DNA from: Gambelia wislizenii
Lineage: Eukaryota; Chordata; Lepidosauria; Squamata; Crotaphytidae
NCBI GenBank assembly: GCA_030847615.1
Contig: JAUMIR010000002.1
Span: 282,142,028 to 282,206,027, forward strand
Direction of reading: 5' to 3'
DNA: 64,000 bases
Shown piece by piece: positions 1 to 11,110 of the stretch; position 1 is the stretch's first letter; the number at the start of each line of letters is the position of its first letter. The translations under genes and the position numbers were made by a program. The notes under the pieces are model-generated. The model was not told the origin of the DNA. It saw only the letters and a program-made list of their open reading frames with translations, and made no database searches.

Positions 1-292
1 CCGAAAATAAAGTGTTGCAGGACCCCCCAAAATCCCTTAAACTGGCCCCGAACAAGGGCTCCTACTGGACGCTCACCACTGCAGTGCTCAGAGCTCTTTG
101 CAAGAGAGTTTGCATTTCCAAATGAAAGTGGAAACTTGGACTTCAGGAATTTTCTTACTCCATGAGTTATGCAATCAGAACTTAGCACTACGGGGTGCAC
201 ATGTGCCTCATCTACCTCTTTCACCATTCCTCTTAGGGATGGTCCGCATAACCTTGCTGTCTCCTCTCCCCTCTCAGCAGACAATGACCTAC

Positions 293-377
293 CTGGCTTA
301 AGGTGGCGTGGGCCCCCCATGTGGCTCTTCAAGCTGTCAGTGCCACAAACTGTGTCCACTTGCTCTTCTCTTGAATC
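293..377 (-). pseudogene. Broken A-type exon, left arm
   Basis: It aligns with the exon at 22957-23033, with the same AG before GATTC and the same CAG/GTAGG donor. It is 85 nt instead of 77, so the phase is wrong, and it contains a TAA near its 3' end. It is judged a decayed exon of the acidic multi-exon gene. Confidence 0.5.
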
Positions 378-764
378 CTGTGGAGCAGTGTCATTTGTTT
401 ATTCCCTCATGCAGAAACCAGATATGGAGTGGTTGGAGAGGGCAACCAAAGGGAAGCTATGGGGAAAGGGCAAAGGAGATGTACAAGGGATGGATGTGGG
501 AAGGATAAAGGGTTTGGCCTTTGATACTGGCACATCCCTGCCTCCAAGCCCAACCCTGCTTGGCCAACTATAAGGAGACCCTCTCCTCTGCTGGCTCATC
601 AAATGGGAGGTTAAGGCCTGAGGCTACATCCAAGCCCACCTGCCCCCATACTGGCCTTCCTGCAAGAAGGTATCCAAAGTATGGGAAATGCATACGAAGA
701 GTCAGCAGGGGAGGAGAGGCAACTGCCCCATTTGTGAGGTGGGCTTCTGCCTTTCCTTCCTTAC

Positions 765-842
765 CAACATGGTGGGAGAGACTTCCAGAGCGCAGGTCAC
801 CACACACTAGTCTTCAACCCCACGTAGTCCAATTCTGGGGCA
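765..842 (-). pseudogene. Broken B-type exon, left arm
   Basis: Splice-like borders are present (CTCAG before, GTAAGG after), but the length is 78 nt and the expected frame meets TGA. It is homologous to the open exon at 1709-1784 and to 23492-23567. Confidence 0.45.
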
Positions 843-1708
843 CTGAGAGGAGAAGGAAGTTGCACCGTGAAAGCAGTGTGCATAAAGCACAGACACTACA
901 ACCCCACCCCACAAGACAGCTTCCCCAAGCTTAAGGAGAGAAATCCATGATTACAGTTTAACTTTTTAAAAAATCAAGGGTACTATATATAAAAAATGGT
1001 CTTAATGTACAACAAAGCATTCAAAATTATATTGATATCCTAGCATCCTTTACATTATTAAAAAACCTGTTGTAGAACGGGAAAAATAATGAAGAGGTAA
1101 GTTAAGCATATCTGAGTTATATTTGGTTGGAATTAAGGGAAATCATTCTTGTGGGAAATTTTGTTATTGTGTTTATTTTGACTGTATAGATATTCATGCA
1201 GCTTATTTGTTCCCAGAAGGTTTTTTTTAACTTTAGTTTCTTTGTTTTTATTAGTTGTTTTAATTTTTTGTTGTTTTTATTAGTTGTTTTCCCTATTTTA
1301 TTATTTGCTATGCAAGGGGTAAGAGGCATTTACACATATAAGTATATAGAAGCATTCAATTTCATACAAATTCCTTGACCTCAATGTATTCTATAAAAAA
1401 TAAACTAAAAAGAAAAAGAAAAACCTGCAAGTAAATGTTCCCAACAAATTGAAAAATCTATAGCTTAACATCCTGACATTAAACACATTTTAAAAAACGG
1501 ATTGAAAAGATGGTGACAGACAATTTACCAATCATGGGCAGGATTTTCATGATAAAAATGATAGCACTGCCACCGCTGTTTCTTCGAAACACTTTGTGAA
1601 GGAAGTTAGAAATCCAAATACGCTCTATGTGAAACACCTTATCATAGGCAGGGGAAGAGAAATAACTGCCACATCTGTGAATTGGGGCATCTGCCTTTCC
1701 TTCTTTAC

Positions 1709-1784
1709 CAACATGGTGGGAGAGACTTCCACAGCACAGGTCACACACTGCTCTTCAATGCCAGATCCTTTTGGCTCTGGGGCC
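1709..1784 (-). CDS. Candidate B-type coding exon, left arm (open)
   Basis: It is 76 nt, with TTTCAG before and GTAAAG after. Read in phase 2 it is open and encodes a Cys-containing acidic peptide ending SPTML, like the exon at 23492-23567. The A-type exon expected upstream is cut by a CR1 at 2346, so this exon is probably stranded in a pseudogene. Confidence 0.4.
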
Positions 1785-2345
1785 CTGAAAGGAGAAACAA
1801 GCCACGCCATGTAAGCAGTGTGCGTAAAGCAGCAGTCACTACAAACCCTCCTCAGAAGACAGCTTCCCCTAAGTTAATGAGAGAGATCCATGATTACAGA
1901 TTGTTTTTTCTTTTTTTAAAAAAATCCAGGGTACTGTATATAAAAATTGACAACAAAAAAGTCTATTGATATCCTGGCATCCTTTACACCATTGAAAACC
2001 TGCAAGTAAATGTTTCCAATAAATTGAAAAACCTCTAGTTTAACATCCAGACATTAAGGAAATCTTTGAAAAGGGATTGAAAAGATGGGGACAGATAATT
2101 TAACAATCATGGGCAGGATTAGTGCTATAAAAACGATAGCACTGCCTCAGCTGTTTCTTGGAAAACACTTTCCAAAGGAAGCAGGAGATCCAAATACAGG
2201 CAGACGTAAAGCACATCTTTTGTAAAACATGGTATCATATCTTTGGGGAACCTCCGAAATGGCATGTAGGCATGGAAGATTGGGGGGGGGCATGGGATCC
2301 ACCTTGAGGAAAGGCAGGATGTGAAAGGCAAGAGGAGGATACATG

Positions 2346-2823
2346 GCAGGAGCACTCTTAGAATCATAGAAGTATAGAATCATTGAGTTGGAAAAGACCA
2401 CAAGGCCATGCAGTCCGATCCCCTTTGCCATGCAGGAATACAGAATCAAATCATTCCCAACACATGGCTATCTCGCCTCTGTGAAGTCGAACGCTTTCAC
2501 GGCTGGCATCCAGAGATTTTCCTTGGGTTTTTTCCTGGCTATGAGGCCATGTTCTGGAATTGTTTCTTTCTGAGGTTTTGCCTGCATCTGCGGCTGGCTT
2601 CTTTCCGCCTCTGTTTTAATATCTCCAAAGAAGGAGACTCCACCACACTATGAGTCAATGTATTCCACTTCCAAACAGCTGTTACTGTCAGGAAGTTCTT
2701 CCTAATGTTTGGGTGGAATCTCTTCTCCTATAGTTTGCACCCATTGCTCAGTGTCCTAGTCTCTGGAGCAGCAGAAAAAAAGCTTGCCCCATCCTCAGTA
2801 TGATATTCCTTCAAATATTTGAA
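2346..2823 (-). mobile_element. CR1 LINE 3' fragment
   Basis: CR1 octamer-type 3' terminus near 2356-2385, followed on the minus strand by the conserved CR1 C-terminal coding remnant. It abuts the remainder of an A-type exon (CTGCCAT/GTATCC near 2330-2345), showing it inserted into that exon. It holds a 123-bp secondary insertion at 2483-2605. Confidence 0.85.
2483..2605 (-). mobile_element. 123-bp short interspersed repeat nested in CR1
   Basis: Flanked by the 9-bp duplication CGCCTCTGT at 2474-2482 and 2606-2614. The same 123-bp insertion with the same duplication is at 35087-35209 in the right arm, and a relative is at 28213-28320. It carries the widespread GATGCCAGCC motif on its sense strand. 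I cannot assign a family. Confidence 0.7.
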
Positions 2824-2844
2824 GGTGGATATTTTTGCCCATAT

Positions 2845-3190
2845 TATTATTATCAGTTATACCCCGCCCCTCTGCTAAAAACAATTGGGGCGGCTTCCAA
2901 CATTTAAAATGCTACAATGCCAACTAAAAGCACCACCCACCCCCACCCTCCCCCATAAAAAGACATTAAACAGTATAAAATTAAAACCACCTAACTAAAA
3001 TCACATTAAAAAACAAATGTAAACAAGACCAAAAGGAAAAAAAAAAAAAGGCCAGGAGACGCAGCTCCTGAGGCCGGGATCTAATCAGGAAAGGCCTGCC
3101 GAAAGCGATCCGTCTTTGGTGCTTTTTTAAAGCTACTTAAGCTCGTCATCTGAAGGATCTTATTCGGCAGGCCATTCCATAAATTGTTGT
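2845..3190 (-). mobile_element. LINE (L2-like) 3' fragment
   Basis: The minus strand encodes a degraded L2-type C-terminal motif (WNGLP, then SSFKKA and FRQAFP) followed by a GCCGCCCC...GGGGCGGG tail and an ATT repeat near 2845. Family assignment is by pattern only. Confidence 0.6.
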
Positions 3191-3230
3191 AAGCCGCCCC
3201 AATTGCGTTTCGTAGAGGGGCAGGATATAA

Positions 3231-3261
<31 letters not shown>

Positions 3262-3262
3262 G
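3186..3262 (+). mobile_element. LINE (L2-like) tail with (ATT)n
   Basis: TGTAAGCCGCCCC...GGGGCAGGATATAAA followed by an ATT microsatellite. It lies head-to-head with the preceding fragment. Confidence 0.6.
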
Positions 3263-3817
3263 TTAAAAACTCTTTACTGTCAGAGATCTTGCATGGGGTT
3301 TACAACAGGACTGGAGAAAATGTAGGCCACATCAATGCCTTAAAGCCATTTGGGGGGCACAGGGGTATCTAGCACCTCAAATTTGGGGATTGATTTTTTT
3401 TCCAACTGAAAATAGCCCCACTTTCTAGGTAGTGTAGGGAGAAATCTGTGACATCTTCCCCCCCACCACAATTTGTTTTAGGTCAAAGAAAAAACTTTAT
3501 TTAACCAGAATGTAAACCAGAAGTGTTAAGTTGACGCTACTCCTGGCTTAAAACAGTCCCTGGGCTCCAAAAATGTGTTGTTGTTTTTAGTTTTAGTGTT
3601 TAAGTTTTTAAAAAAATAGAAAAAAGGTTTACAAATTTTAAAACCTGAGAGGTGCATGTGTTGGCCTTCAAAAGGACTTGCGTGGGGTTGGTATGACCCC
3701 CTCAACCCTCAGCAGTTGCCTACCCCTGGCTTACAGTGTCAAGTGAACCACTGAAGTTTAGAAATCCATAAGTATGTATGGTATGACTCTTCCCACACAC
3801 ACATACACACACAGACA
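3263..3817. other. No recognisable feature
   Basis: No supported exon, RNA or repeat boundary. It holds short homopolymer runs only. Confidence 0.5.
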
Positions 3818-3902
3818 GTGATTTCCTGCGTGGCAGGGGGTTGGACTGGATGGCCCTCGTGGTCTCTTCCAAGTCTACAATTATATGATTCTATGATTCT
3901 GT
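3818..3902 (+). mobile_element. CR1 3' terminal fragment
   Basis: Roughly 85 bp of CR1 terminus (GGTTGGACTGGATGGCCC to repeated ATTCTATG). It is preceded by a CA-rich stretch ending in ACACAGACAG. Confidence 0.85.
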
Positions 3903-4129
3903 GTGGAATAATTGGTTCCATCTAATTTAGCAAAGTTCATTGTTCCAGTGACTCCAACCATATCAGCAGGCCATTTACAAAACAAGTCACTTAAAAATGA
4001 AAACACACTCTTTGCTCCATGGGTTGTTTTTTCCAGTCAAACACAAACTCAAAATAAGCCCAATGCTCACTGCTACTTGCTTGCAAAAACACACAGGGGG
4101 AAAAAATGCACAAAGATACACACACAGAC

Positions 4130-4208
4130 CATGATTTCCTGCGTGGCAGGGGGTTGGACTGGATGGCCCTCGTGGTCTCTTCCAACTCTACAATTCTATG
4201 ATTCTATG
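4130..4208 (+). mobile_element. CR1 3' terminal fragment at copy 1 border
   Basis: A second near-identical CR1 terminus, again after an ACACAGAC stretch. Homology to copy 3 starts immediately after it. Confidence 0.85.
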
Positions 4209-4276
4209 AAACCACTGTTCCCAGTAATATTACTCCAAATTTTTATTTATAGTCTTTATATTTTTCTGTTAAAAGA

Positions 4277-4506
4277 GCCAGAATGTTGTAGAAGTTTCAG
4301 CATTGCACTATGACTGTGGAGAATAGGGTTTGAATCCTTACTCAGCCATGAATACCCACTGGTTGACCTTGGGCAAGTCACACTCTCTCAGCCTCAAAAG
4401 AAGACAAAGTCACACCCCCTTTGAACAAACCTTGCCTAGAAACCCCCATGGTAGGTTCGCCTTAGTCAGAAATGATTTGAAGGCACACAGGCAAACACAC
4501 ACACAT
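4277..4506 (+). mobile_element. tRNA-derived SINE
   Basis: It has a tRNA B-box-like GGGTTTGAATCC, then a conserved body (CACTGG..GACCTTGGGCAAGTCAC, CTCTCAGCCTC) and a CA-rich 3' end. Relatives are at 40289-40520, 43145-43380 and, reversed, 31515-31741. Confidence 0.75.
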
Positions 4507-4635
4507 TCCTTTTGCAGGTTGAACTCAGTTGGTAGCAAGGGGAGGAAGCTGAAGACATAGAGGGAAAGGGAGGGAGGGGAGAGAAACCAGGATGTGTTAA
4601 GAGCAGCTGGGAAATGGGCTGGAGGGGATCTATGT

Positions 4636-4796
4636 GGAAGGAAGGAAGGAAGGAAGGAAGGAAGGAAGGAAGGAAGAGAAAGAGAGAAAGATTGAGAGAG
4701 AGAGAGAGAGAGAAAGTCAGAAACAAGGAAGGCAAAGGAAGAAGGAAGGAAGGGAGAAACAGGGGGGATAAATAGTGAGAAAGAAGGGAGGGAGAG

Positions 4797-4831
<35 letters not shown>

Positions 4832-4880
4832 AGCCCTTTCTGAAGAGAGAGCAGGGGAGAAAGAGAAGGAAGGAGATGGC
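4636..4880 (+). repeat. Purine-rich microsatellite cluster (GGAA, AG, AAAG)
   Basis: Successive GGAA, AG and AAAG tracts. The copy 3 counterpart (43505-43665) has shorter tracts. This cluster generates long spurious frames. Confidence 0.95.
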
Positions 4881-6485
4881 TCCCCCCCCCACACACACAC
4901 ACTCAGCCCTCTCTGACACACGCCTCGCTGGCTTGCCTTTTGATGATCCTGGGAGGCGTTCTGTCTTTCTCTTTCTCTTTCTATTTTGGGAGACGCTGGT
5001 GGGTTTTTTAAACCAGCAGGAGGTTTTCTCAGGAGGAGGGTTAGGATGGTTGGGGTTAGGCCCTCTGGCTGTGTGTGGCCCCCCGCAGATGCTGATTTGG
5101 CAGTATGTTTAAGCCACCCCTGTTCATTACCGTTGCATTTATACCACTCCGAACACTCTAAGCGAGGAGGAGAAATCCTGAGCAGGCTCACAGGAGGCAG
5201 GGAAGGCATCTCCTGACATCTCCTGGTGGCGTTGGTGCTTCTTGGCTGGCGGGCTCAACTGGTGGGCACCCTCAGAAGATTCCCAAGGGGCTCAGCCTGC
5301 GTCTGGGCTTGGTGGGGCAAGGAAGGCCGGGCACCTCTGGCAGCCCCACTCCCTGCCTCCCCCATTTGGCACTGTCTGGGCCTCCACCTCTTCAGCTGCA
5401 CCCAGTTTTTCCTTGGGCAAGAAATGTGGGTGGCCACTGAGCCCCCCAGAGCCAGCACTGCTGGCTGCTCCCCCTGACTGCTCAGAGCAGGAGCCACAAG
5501 ACCCCAGAGATGGAGGAAGAGAAGGAGGTGGGCAGGGGTGGGGGGCAGCAGCAGAAAGAGAGAGTGACCAGGGGGAGGGAGGCGGAGAAGGCAGCCGGAG
5601 AAGGTCTATTTTGGAGGCAGAAGTGGATGGATGTGCATCAGTTGGTTTTGTGAGGTGTGGCGTTTGTGTTTCTTGAGTGTGGTAATTTATTTTTAAAAAA
5701 TGTTTTGCCTAAAATCCCATTTTTTTTTTTAAACGGCAAACATTTCATAAAATGATCTATATAGAAATGAATGCAAAAGGACAGTGGGTATGACGGTAAC
5801 AGGTGTGTAGACATACGAAGGGGTCAGATTATGGTGGTCCTAAGCGTTTCGGGCCACCATCCCCTCCCACTCCCTGATCTCTCCTAGCAGGCAGCCCGAT
5901 GCTGGTGAGCCGGACGAACAGCAGAGGCCCAGAGAATGCCAGGAAAAACCTGCCATGAGAAGGGGTCTCTGGCAGGGGCCCTTGGTGGTCTGCTCTGCCT
6001 GAAAGCCAGATGGGGCACTTGGGGTCCCCACCAACACAGAATGGGAGGAGTGTTCCCACATATCCTAGAATTGGCCAGACAGTGGGGTTCTTGGCCATAC
6101 AGGTGGGGGGTTGATCAGTTACTTTCCCAAGTTCTGGGGCAGAAGAAGAGAAGGGACAACCCCAGAGACCAACAGGTGGTAGCCTAGGAAGAAGCTCCCT
6201 CTCTTCAAAAATGGAAGCCCCAGGACTGCACTACATTGAAAAACGACTCTACATCAAATGCGAGGGACCCCTGGTTAGTCACACCCCTTCTCTTTCTCCT
6301 ACTATGGGGTCTCCTCCTCCAAACCCCTGATTTCCACTACCCTTGGGGTCATTTTTCATCTCCCTCTCCTTTCTTTGGGGGATTTTCGTGGGGCTGCTTT
6401 GCAAAGTCTTTGCAGCTGGTGGCCCCTTTCTGTGTGTCCCATGACCCTCCTTCTGTCCCACCAATGCCAGGGGGTCAGTGCTTAC
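4881..6485. other. No supported gene; moderately GC-rich duplicated DNA
   Basis: It is collinear with 43700-45319. Frames such as 5242-5676 are shared between copies but have no recognisable domain or confident splice structure. CpG is not obviously enriched by eye. Confidence 0.4.
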
Positions 6486-6582
6486 TCTGAGCAGTCTGGT
6501 GAATGCCATTGTGTCCTCAAGGCACTGCAACCATTCGCTCAACTGGGGACCACTGTCAGGATCGATCCCAAGGGGTTTCCTC
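6486..6582 (-). CDS. Candidate coding exon conserved in three copies
   Basis: 97 nt on the minus strand, with CTGCAG before and GTAAGC after. Read phase 2 to 0 it is open and includes LSEWLQCLEDTMAFTRLLR. Counterparts are 45320-45416 (same length, open) and 28494-28586 (donor kept, acceptor side altered). It is about 12 kb downstream of the acidic gene, so it may belong to another transcript. Product unknown. Confidence 0.4.
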
Positions 6583-7434
6583 CTGCAGCTAAGTCCAGAG
6601 AGGGAATGAGCAGCCCATGGCTGGATCGGAACCTCATTGTTAGGGTGACCGTGTAAACACAAAGGGCCCCGGAAGCCAGAAACACAACTGCCACTTTCTG
6701 AATCCATAGAAGCATGGCAGATCTCCCTTAAAATTGGAAAGCAGTTGAACAAATTAAAAGTACTGGAAGAAATCAAAGTCCAACATATAATACAATGCCT
6801 GCAAAATCAATTCTAAAAGGCCTGGTGGAAGAAGAAGAAAAAAGACCCTCTGCCATATTCCCACCAAATGTACTTGTGAATTACCAATATTTAGCTATAT
6901 TAAGCAATTAAAAAGGGATGGTCTACTCTACTGTTTTCTGTATTGAGCAGGCTAGCTATTGCCCAAAAGCATCTTTTACCTATATTTTTGTTCTTCTTTG
7001 TGGCCATTCCACCATCAATGCATAAGAAAAAATTTACAAAAAGGCAAATAAGCTTAAAGAGGTTCATAGGAGAGGGGAAATCTTTCAAGTTCATAAATAG
7101 TTCCAAGTAGAGTCATACTTCATGGGAAAGTTAAGCTCTACCAAGCGCAGAATTCCATTATAATACTTTCCATTTGGTCCATAGAGCTAAACTCATAAAA
7201 GCTGATAACTCAGTAGCATGGATGCCAGTTACACAACAGGAAAAGGTTCGTGAAATTCCGGATTACTGTTCTTTCACATCAGCAGTGCATAATTCACACA
7301 AATTCTTGCTTATTTGGAAGATGTGGTCAGTTTTGGTTTTCGTAGTTTACACAGGCAAAGGTGGGGGAGTATGGCCTCCAGATAATTAAAGTCAGGCAGG
7401 AGGAGGGGAGGGAGCAAGGAGGGGGTTATCCAGG
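6583..7434. other. No supported gene
   Basis: Duplicated, AT-rich after 6740. A 77-nt segment at about 6656-6732 could be an upstream exon on the minus strand, but its donor (GTCACC) is weak. A short hydrophobic frame at 6900-7106 has no other support. Confidence 0.35.
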
Positions 7435-7830
7435 AGGGGAGAAAAGCACAAACAAAGAAAAGAATGATGGAGCGATCTGTTGCTGGGACACACAGACTCA
7501 CTCACACACCACCCAAGTTCCCGATCGTCTTCTCTGTCCCCAAAGCCTTAAATAAAGACAAAGGAGTGAAGGAAAGCACAAAGAAACAAAAGAACAATAG
7601 AGCAATCTGTCGGGTGCAGCACACAAACTCACACACCACCAAAGTTCCTGATCGTCTTCCCTGCCCCCACAGCCTTAAATAAAGACAAAGGAGTGAAGGA
7701 AAGCACAAACAAATGAATGACAGAGCAATCGGCCAGTTCCATCACGCACGCACACACACACCACCGAAGTGGTTGCTAGCCCCATTCCCGATCATCTTCC
7801 CTGCCCCCAAAACCTTCCTTTGAAACAAAC
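7435..7830 (+). repeat. About 126-bp tandem repeat, three units
   Basis: Units start near 7440, 7571 and 7698 with GAAA(A)GCACAAA. They continue through CACACACCACC and GATCGTCTTC and end in a CCTTAAATAAAG-like stretch. The array is also in copy 3 (46258-46655) with indels. Confidence 0.85.
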
Positions 7831-8479
7831 AGGAAGGGCTCAGAGCAGATTTCCCAAAGTGGGCTACAAGCAGAAGAAGGACAAAAGCAGGCTCGGTGGA
7901 TTTCTCTCTCCAACCCCTCCGTCTATTCAGAGAAGGCACAATGGTCACTCCAACCAATCACGATTCAGCTCTGCTTACGCTAATTCAAAAAGATCGCTGC
8001 AACTTCACACAGACATTTGTGACTGGTAAGTTCACACAACCAATTGTGCACGTTTTCGTGAACTTTATCAAAAAAAAGTCGGGAAAACTAGCGAAATCTG
8101 ATACCGCGGGACTTATGGGTTTTTCCGTCCCCTCCTTCTGAAAAGAGCGCTGTGGCTTCAAAATGCATGGGAACTATCAGGCTTCTTGTCGCATTCTTTG
8201 AGGATATATTTTGCCATGTAAATGGCGCCCTGGATTCAAGCAGAAAGAGATATATTACCCAAACATATATTTTCAGCAAATGTTTAAATAAACACAACTA
8301 CATGACAAACAGTGAACCCCTTCAGAGAACAGATGGTTTAGGTATAAGGAAATCTTAGCACCACCACCATACCAACTTTGTTGTTTCTTAGAACATCACT
8401 TTCTTAAACCAAAAGACAAATATAATTGATTTGGAAGATGGAAAGAAGAAGGAGAAGGAGCCAGAATAAAGGACTTCTA

Positions 8480-9352
8480 CAGTTGCCCCTCCACATTCGC
8501 GAATTCAGCATTCGCGGTTTTAATTATTCGCGGTTTTGGGAGGGCCCCCCCGCGCCCCCACAAAACCGCGAAAAGGGGCCTCCGGAGGCCCCTTGAAAGC
8601 CCTGGGAAGGAACGGGGAGGGCCAGGGAGGTGTTCACGGGGCCTTTGGAGACCCTCCAGAGGCCCGGTGAAGGCCTGGGGAGGGTGGGGGGAGGCCGCGG
8701 AGGCCTTCACGTAGCCTTGAAAGGCTTCCTGAAGGCCCCAGGGAGAGAGGATGGAGGTTGGGGGGAGGCATTCACGGAGCCTTGGAAGGCTCCGTGAAGG
8801 CCTGGGGAGGGTGGGGGGAGGCCCGGGGGAGGGAGGGGGGAGGATGGGGGGAGGCCTTCACAGAGCCTTAGAAGGCTCCGTGAAATCCTGGGGAGGGTGG
8901 GGGGAGTCCGCGGGGGCCTTCACGGAGCCTTGAAAGGCTCCGTGAAGGCCCCGGGGAGGGAGGGGGGAGGATGGGGGGAGGCCTTCACGGAACCTTGGAA
9001 GGCTCCGTGAAGGCCTGGGGAGGGTTGGGGGAGGCCCTGGGGAGGGAGGGGGGAGGATGAGGGGAGGCCTTCACGGAGCCTTGGAAGGCTCCGTGAAGGC
9101 CTGGGGAGGGTGGGGGGAGGCCACGGGGGCCTTCATGGAGCCTTGAAAGGCTCCATGAAGGCCCCGGGGAGGGAGGGGGGAGGGGGGGAGGCCCCGGGGA
9201 GGGAGGGGGGAGGATGAGGGGAGGCCTTCACGGAGCCTTGGAAGGCTCCGTGAAGGCCTGGGGAGGGGGGGGAGGGCAATCAATATTCGCGGTTTTTTGA
9301 CATTCGCGGGGGTCCGTGGAACCTAACCCCCGCGAATGTCAAGGGACAACTG
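8480..9352 (+). mobile_element. pogo/Tigger-like non-autonomous element with internal minisatellite
   Basis: Inverted termini CAGTTGCCCCT and AGGGACAACTG, flanked by TA duplications at 8478-8479 and 9353-9354. Copy 2 has an unoccupied site with a single TA near 29790, and copy 3 has lost the region. No transposase is present. The interior is an expanded GC-rich array. Superfamily is inferred from the termini and TA target. Confidence 0.8.
8705..9255 (+). repeat. Array of eight 30-bp hairpins
   Basis: Perfect or near-perfect palindromes with arms like CTTCACGGAGCCTT and a 2-nt loop occur at 8705-8734, 8770-8799, 8856-8885, 8918-8947, 8983-9012, 9069-9098, 9131-9160 and 9226-9255. They are separated by G-rich spacers. 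The unit at 9131 has paired changes in both arms that keep the stem. Confidence 0.9.
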
Positions 9353-9921
9353 TATTTGAATGGTAAACCTCTACAATTAGAACAACTTAAAAAACAGATT
9401 TAACCCAATACACCTGTAACGGCTGTGATGAAGAGATAAATCCTTTTTAAGGGAAAACTGCACTATATGCATGACCCCCTTTCCCACAACCGTAAGATCT
9501 GTAACTCTATTCAAAACGTATTGTAATAATAGCAAAAATAAACAACAGGACAAGCTTCAAAACTATGTCAAATAATACAGGAGGCAAAATCTCACAATTC
9601 TGCACGGATGAGATTTCCTTGGGGATTAGATTGGGGATAAAAATATTGGGGGGAGGGAATACATTTGCAAATGCCGCCCTGTAAATTTTGAGAGGGGAGG
9701 TGAGAAAGAGGAGCATCTGACCTTGCAGACTCAGGGTTGAATCCAGGAACACCCTCAAGCTGCTGACGTTCAGGGGGAGCGTAACCCCATCTGGCACATT
9801 GAATCCCTGTTCCCTGGTCTGCTGTCGACTGAACAGGAGCACCTCTGCCTTGACTTAATTAAGTTTCCATGGGCTGAAGAGCAGCTGAGAGATCCAGCAG
9901 AACCAAAAAGAACACACTTCC

Positions 9922-11110
9922 TGTGAGAGTATTCTTGCATGTATGATTGTGTGCATGTATGGGTTCCTGGTAAAACAAGGCCTTAAAATGAACCAAGAAA
10001 ATGGATGCCGCGCAAAGCATGGCTTGAGGCGTAACTTGGAAACTGGACCGAGGAGAAAACTTGGAAGCTGAGATGAGGTGCTGACCAAGCATAACCAAAC
10101 ACAATGGAAACTGATCACCTAGTTTGCGAATGTTCTGTACAAGTGTGTGGATTGCTGGCCAGGCATGGCAGAGACAATACCAGCTGTCGGTATGATTGAG
10201 GAAGTTCTGAGTGAACATGGAACACACCTTGATCTGCCTAAGGAGAATTTCACACGGGGCCAAAATGCCCCGTTACTGCCCCACTACCTCCTCTCCCGTT
10301 CCTGCCACGGAATAACATAAATCTTTCACACACTCACCTTAAATCCGCAGCAGGAACGGGCTCCCCCTCCCCTTGCTGGCCGGCCCTAAATGCAGCCGTT
10401 GTATGGCTGCTTTTATGACCGGCCGTCTGAAACATTATAACATTATCACGTGATAATGCCGGATGGTAAATTTAAAAAATAAAACTCCCCCAAACATAAA
10501 ATCAGTTCACCAAGCACAAAAACACTCTTTAAATCACATAATCAAAACAGGGAGGGTAAAATAAAGGGTGCCACTTACCTGGATGTCCAGATCGTACCAG
10601 GAAGTGCTCAGAACGGACCTCCCCTCTGTGGCTGTCATTTCGGAACAGGAACGAGGCTCCTGTTCGCACACCTGTGACTGCGTTATAGCGACGGAACGGG
10701 AGGTCTATTCACGATGAAAAATCGTGATTACATTGTTCTGCAACAATCACGGGAGTAGGATGGATGCAGGACAGAACGGGGTCAACGTCGTCCAAAAGGG
10801 AAAACCTTTCCCGACCCTGTTCTGTTCCTGCCACGGGATATATAGCCCGTGCGAAAATCTCCTAAGGAATTGTCTAAGGAACTGTCATGAGATCATGCCA
10901 GCTCGAAAAGCATGCAGTTCTCAAGGAAGGAGATGGAAAAGGTATAAGAGCTGGGACATTTTTGGCCTTGCTTTCATGGTTCCTGTACCCGCGGCAACAG
11001 ACCATCCACACCTTCATGGACGTCTGATCAACGTTCAGGAAAGGATCGTTGTGAGTATGTGATGTGAGTGTGTGTGTGAATGGAAAAGAGCTCTTGATAG
11101 TTAACTGAAT
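9922..11110 (+). mobile_element. LTR remnant, 3' truncated (copy 1)
   Basis: It starts TGTGAGAG after TTCC, as in copy 3 at 47167. The 3' end is lost in a deletion that joins it to minisatellite DNA of a Tigger-like element just after GTTAACTGAATG. It contains the nested TIR element 10244-10860. Confidence 0.8.
10244..10860 (+). mobile_element. 617-bp TIR DNA transposon (MITE) nested in LTR
   Basis: Termini AGAATTTCACACGGG and CCCGTGCGAAAATCT are inverted, flanked by CCTAAGG at 10237-10243 and 10861-10867. The copy 3 equivalent is exactly the same length with perfect 15-bp inverted termini. No coding capacity. A 7-bp duplication fits hAT- or P-like families; class unresolved. Confidence 0.85.

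Larger units (their letters stand above)
1..2823 (+). repeat. Left arm of a large inverted repeat
   Basis: This stretch reappears in reverse complement at about 34874-38650 and is near-identical by eye outside indels. It runs off the window start. Positions 60-950 and 2100-2345 also resemble copy 1 at 22700-23590 and 23620-24290, so the arm is an older, diverged copy of the same gene-bearing unit. It holds two broken and one open exon-like segments on the minus strand and a CR1 fragment at its inner end. About 950-1480 is AT-rich and holds nothing I recognise. Confidence 0.85.

Noticed and set aside
4277..4506. tRNA gene suggested by the B-box-like motif
   Set aside because: No cloverleaf; the element is a dispersed SINE with several copies in the window.
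4466..5209. Long minus-strand frame (247 codons) through the purine tract, and its copy 3 equivalent
   Set aside because: It is translated low-complexity GGAA/AG/AAAG repeat. Tract length varies between copies, and no coding signature is present.
5200..5680. CpG island promoter
   Set aside because: GC-rich, but CpG pairs look sparse by eye and no transcript start could be tied to it.
8705..9255. CRISPR-like regular palindromic repeats
   Set aside because: Spacers are themselves repetitive G-rich DNA, the array sits inside a transposon with TA duplication, and the context is vertebrate.
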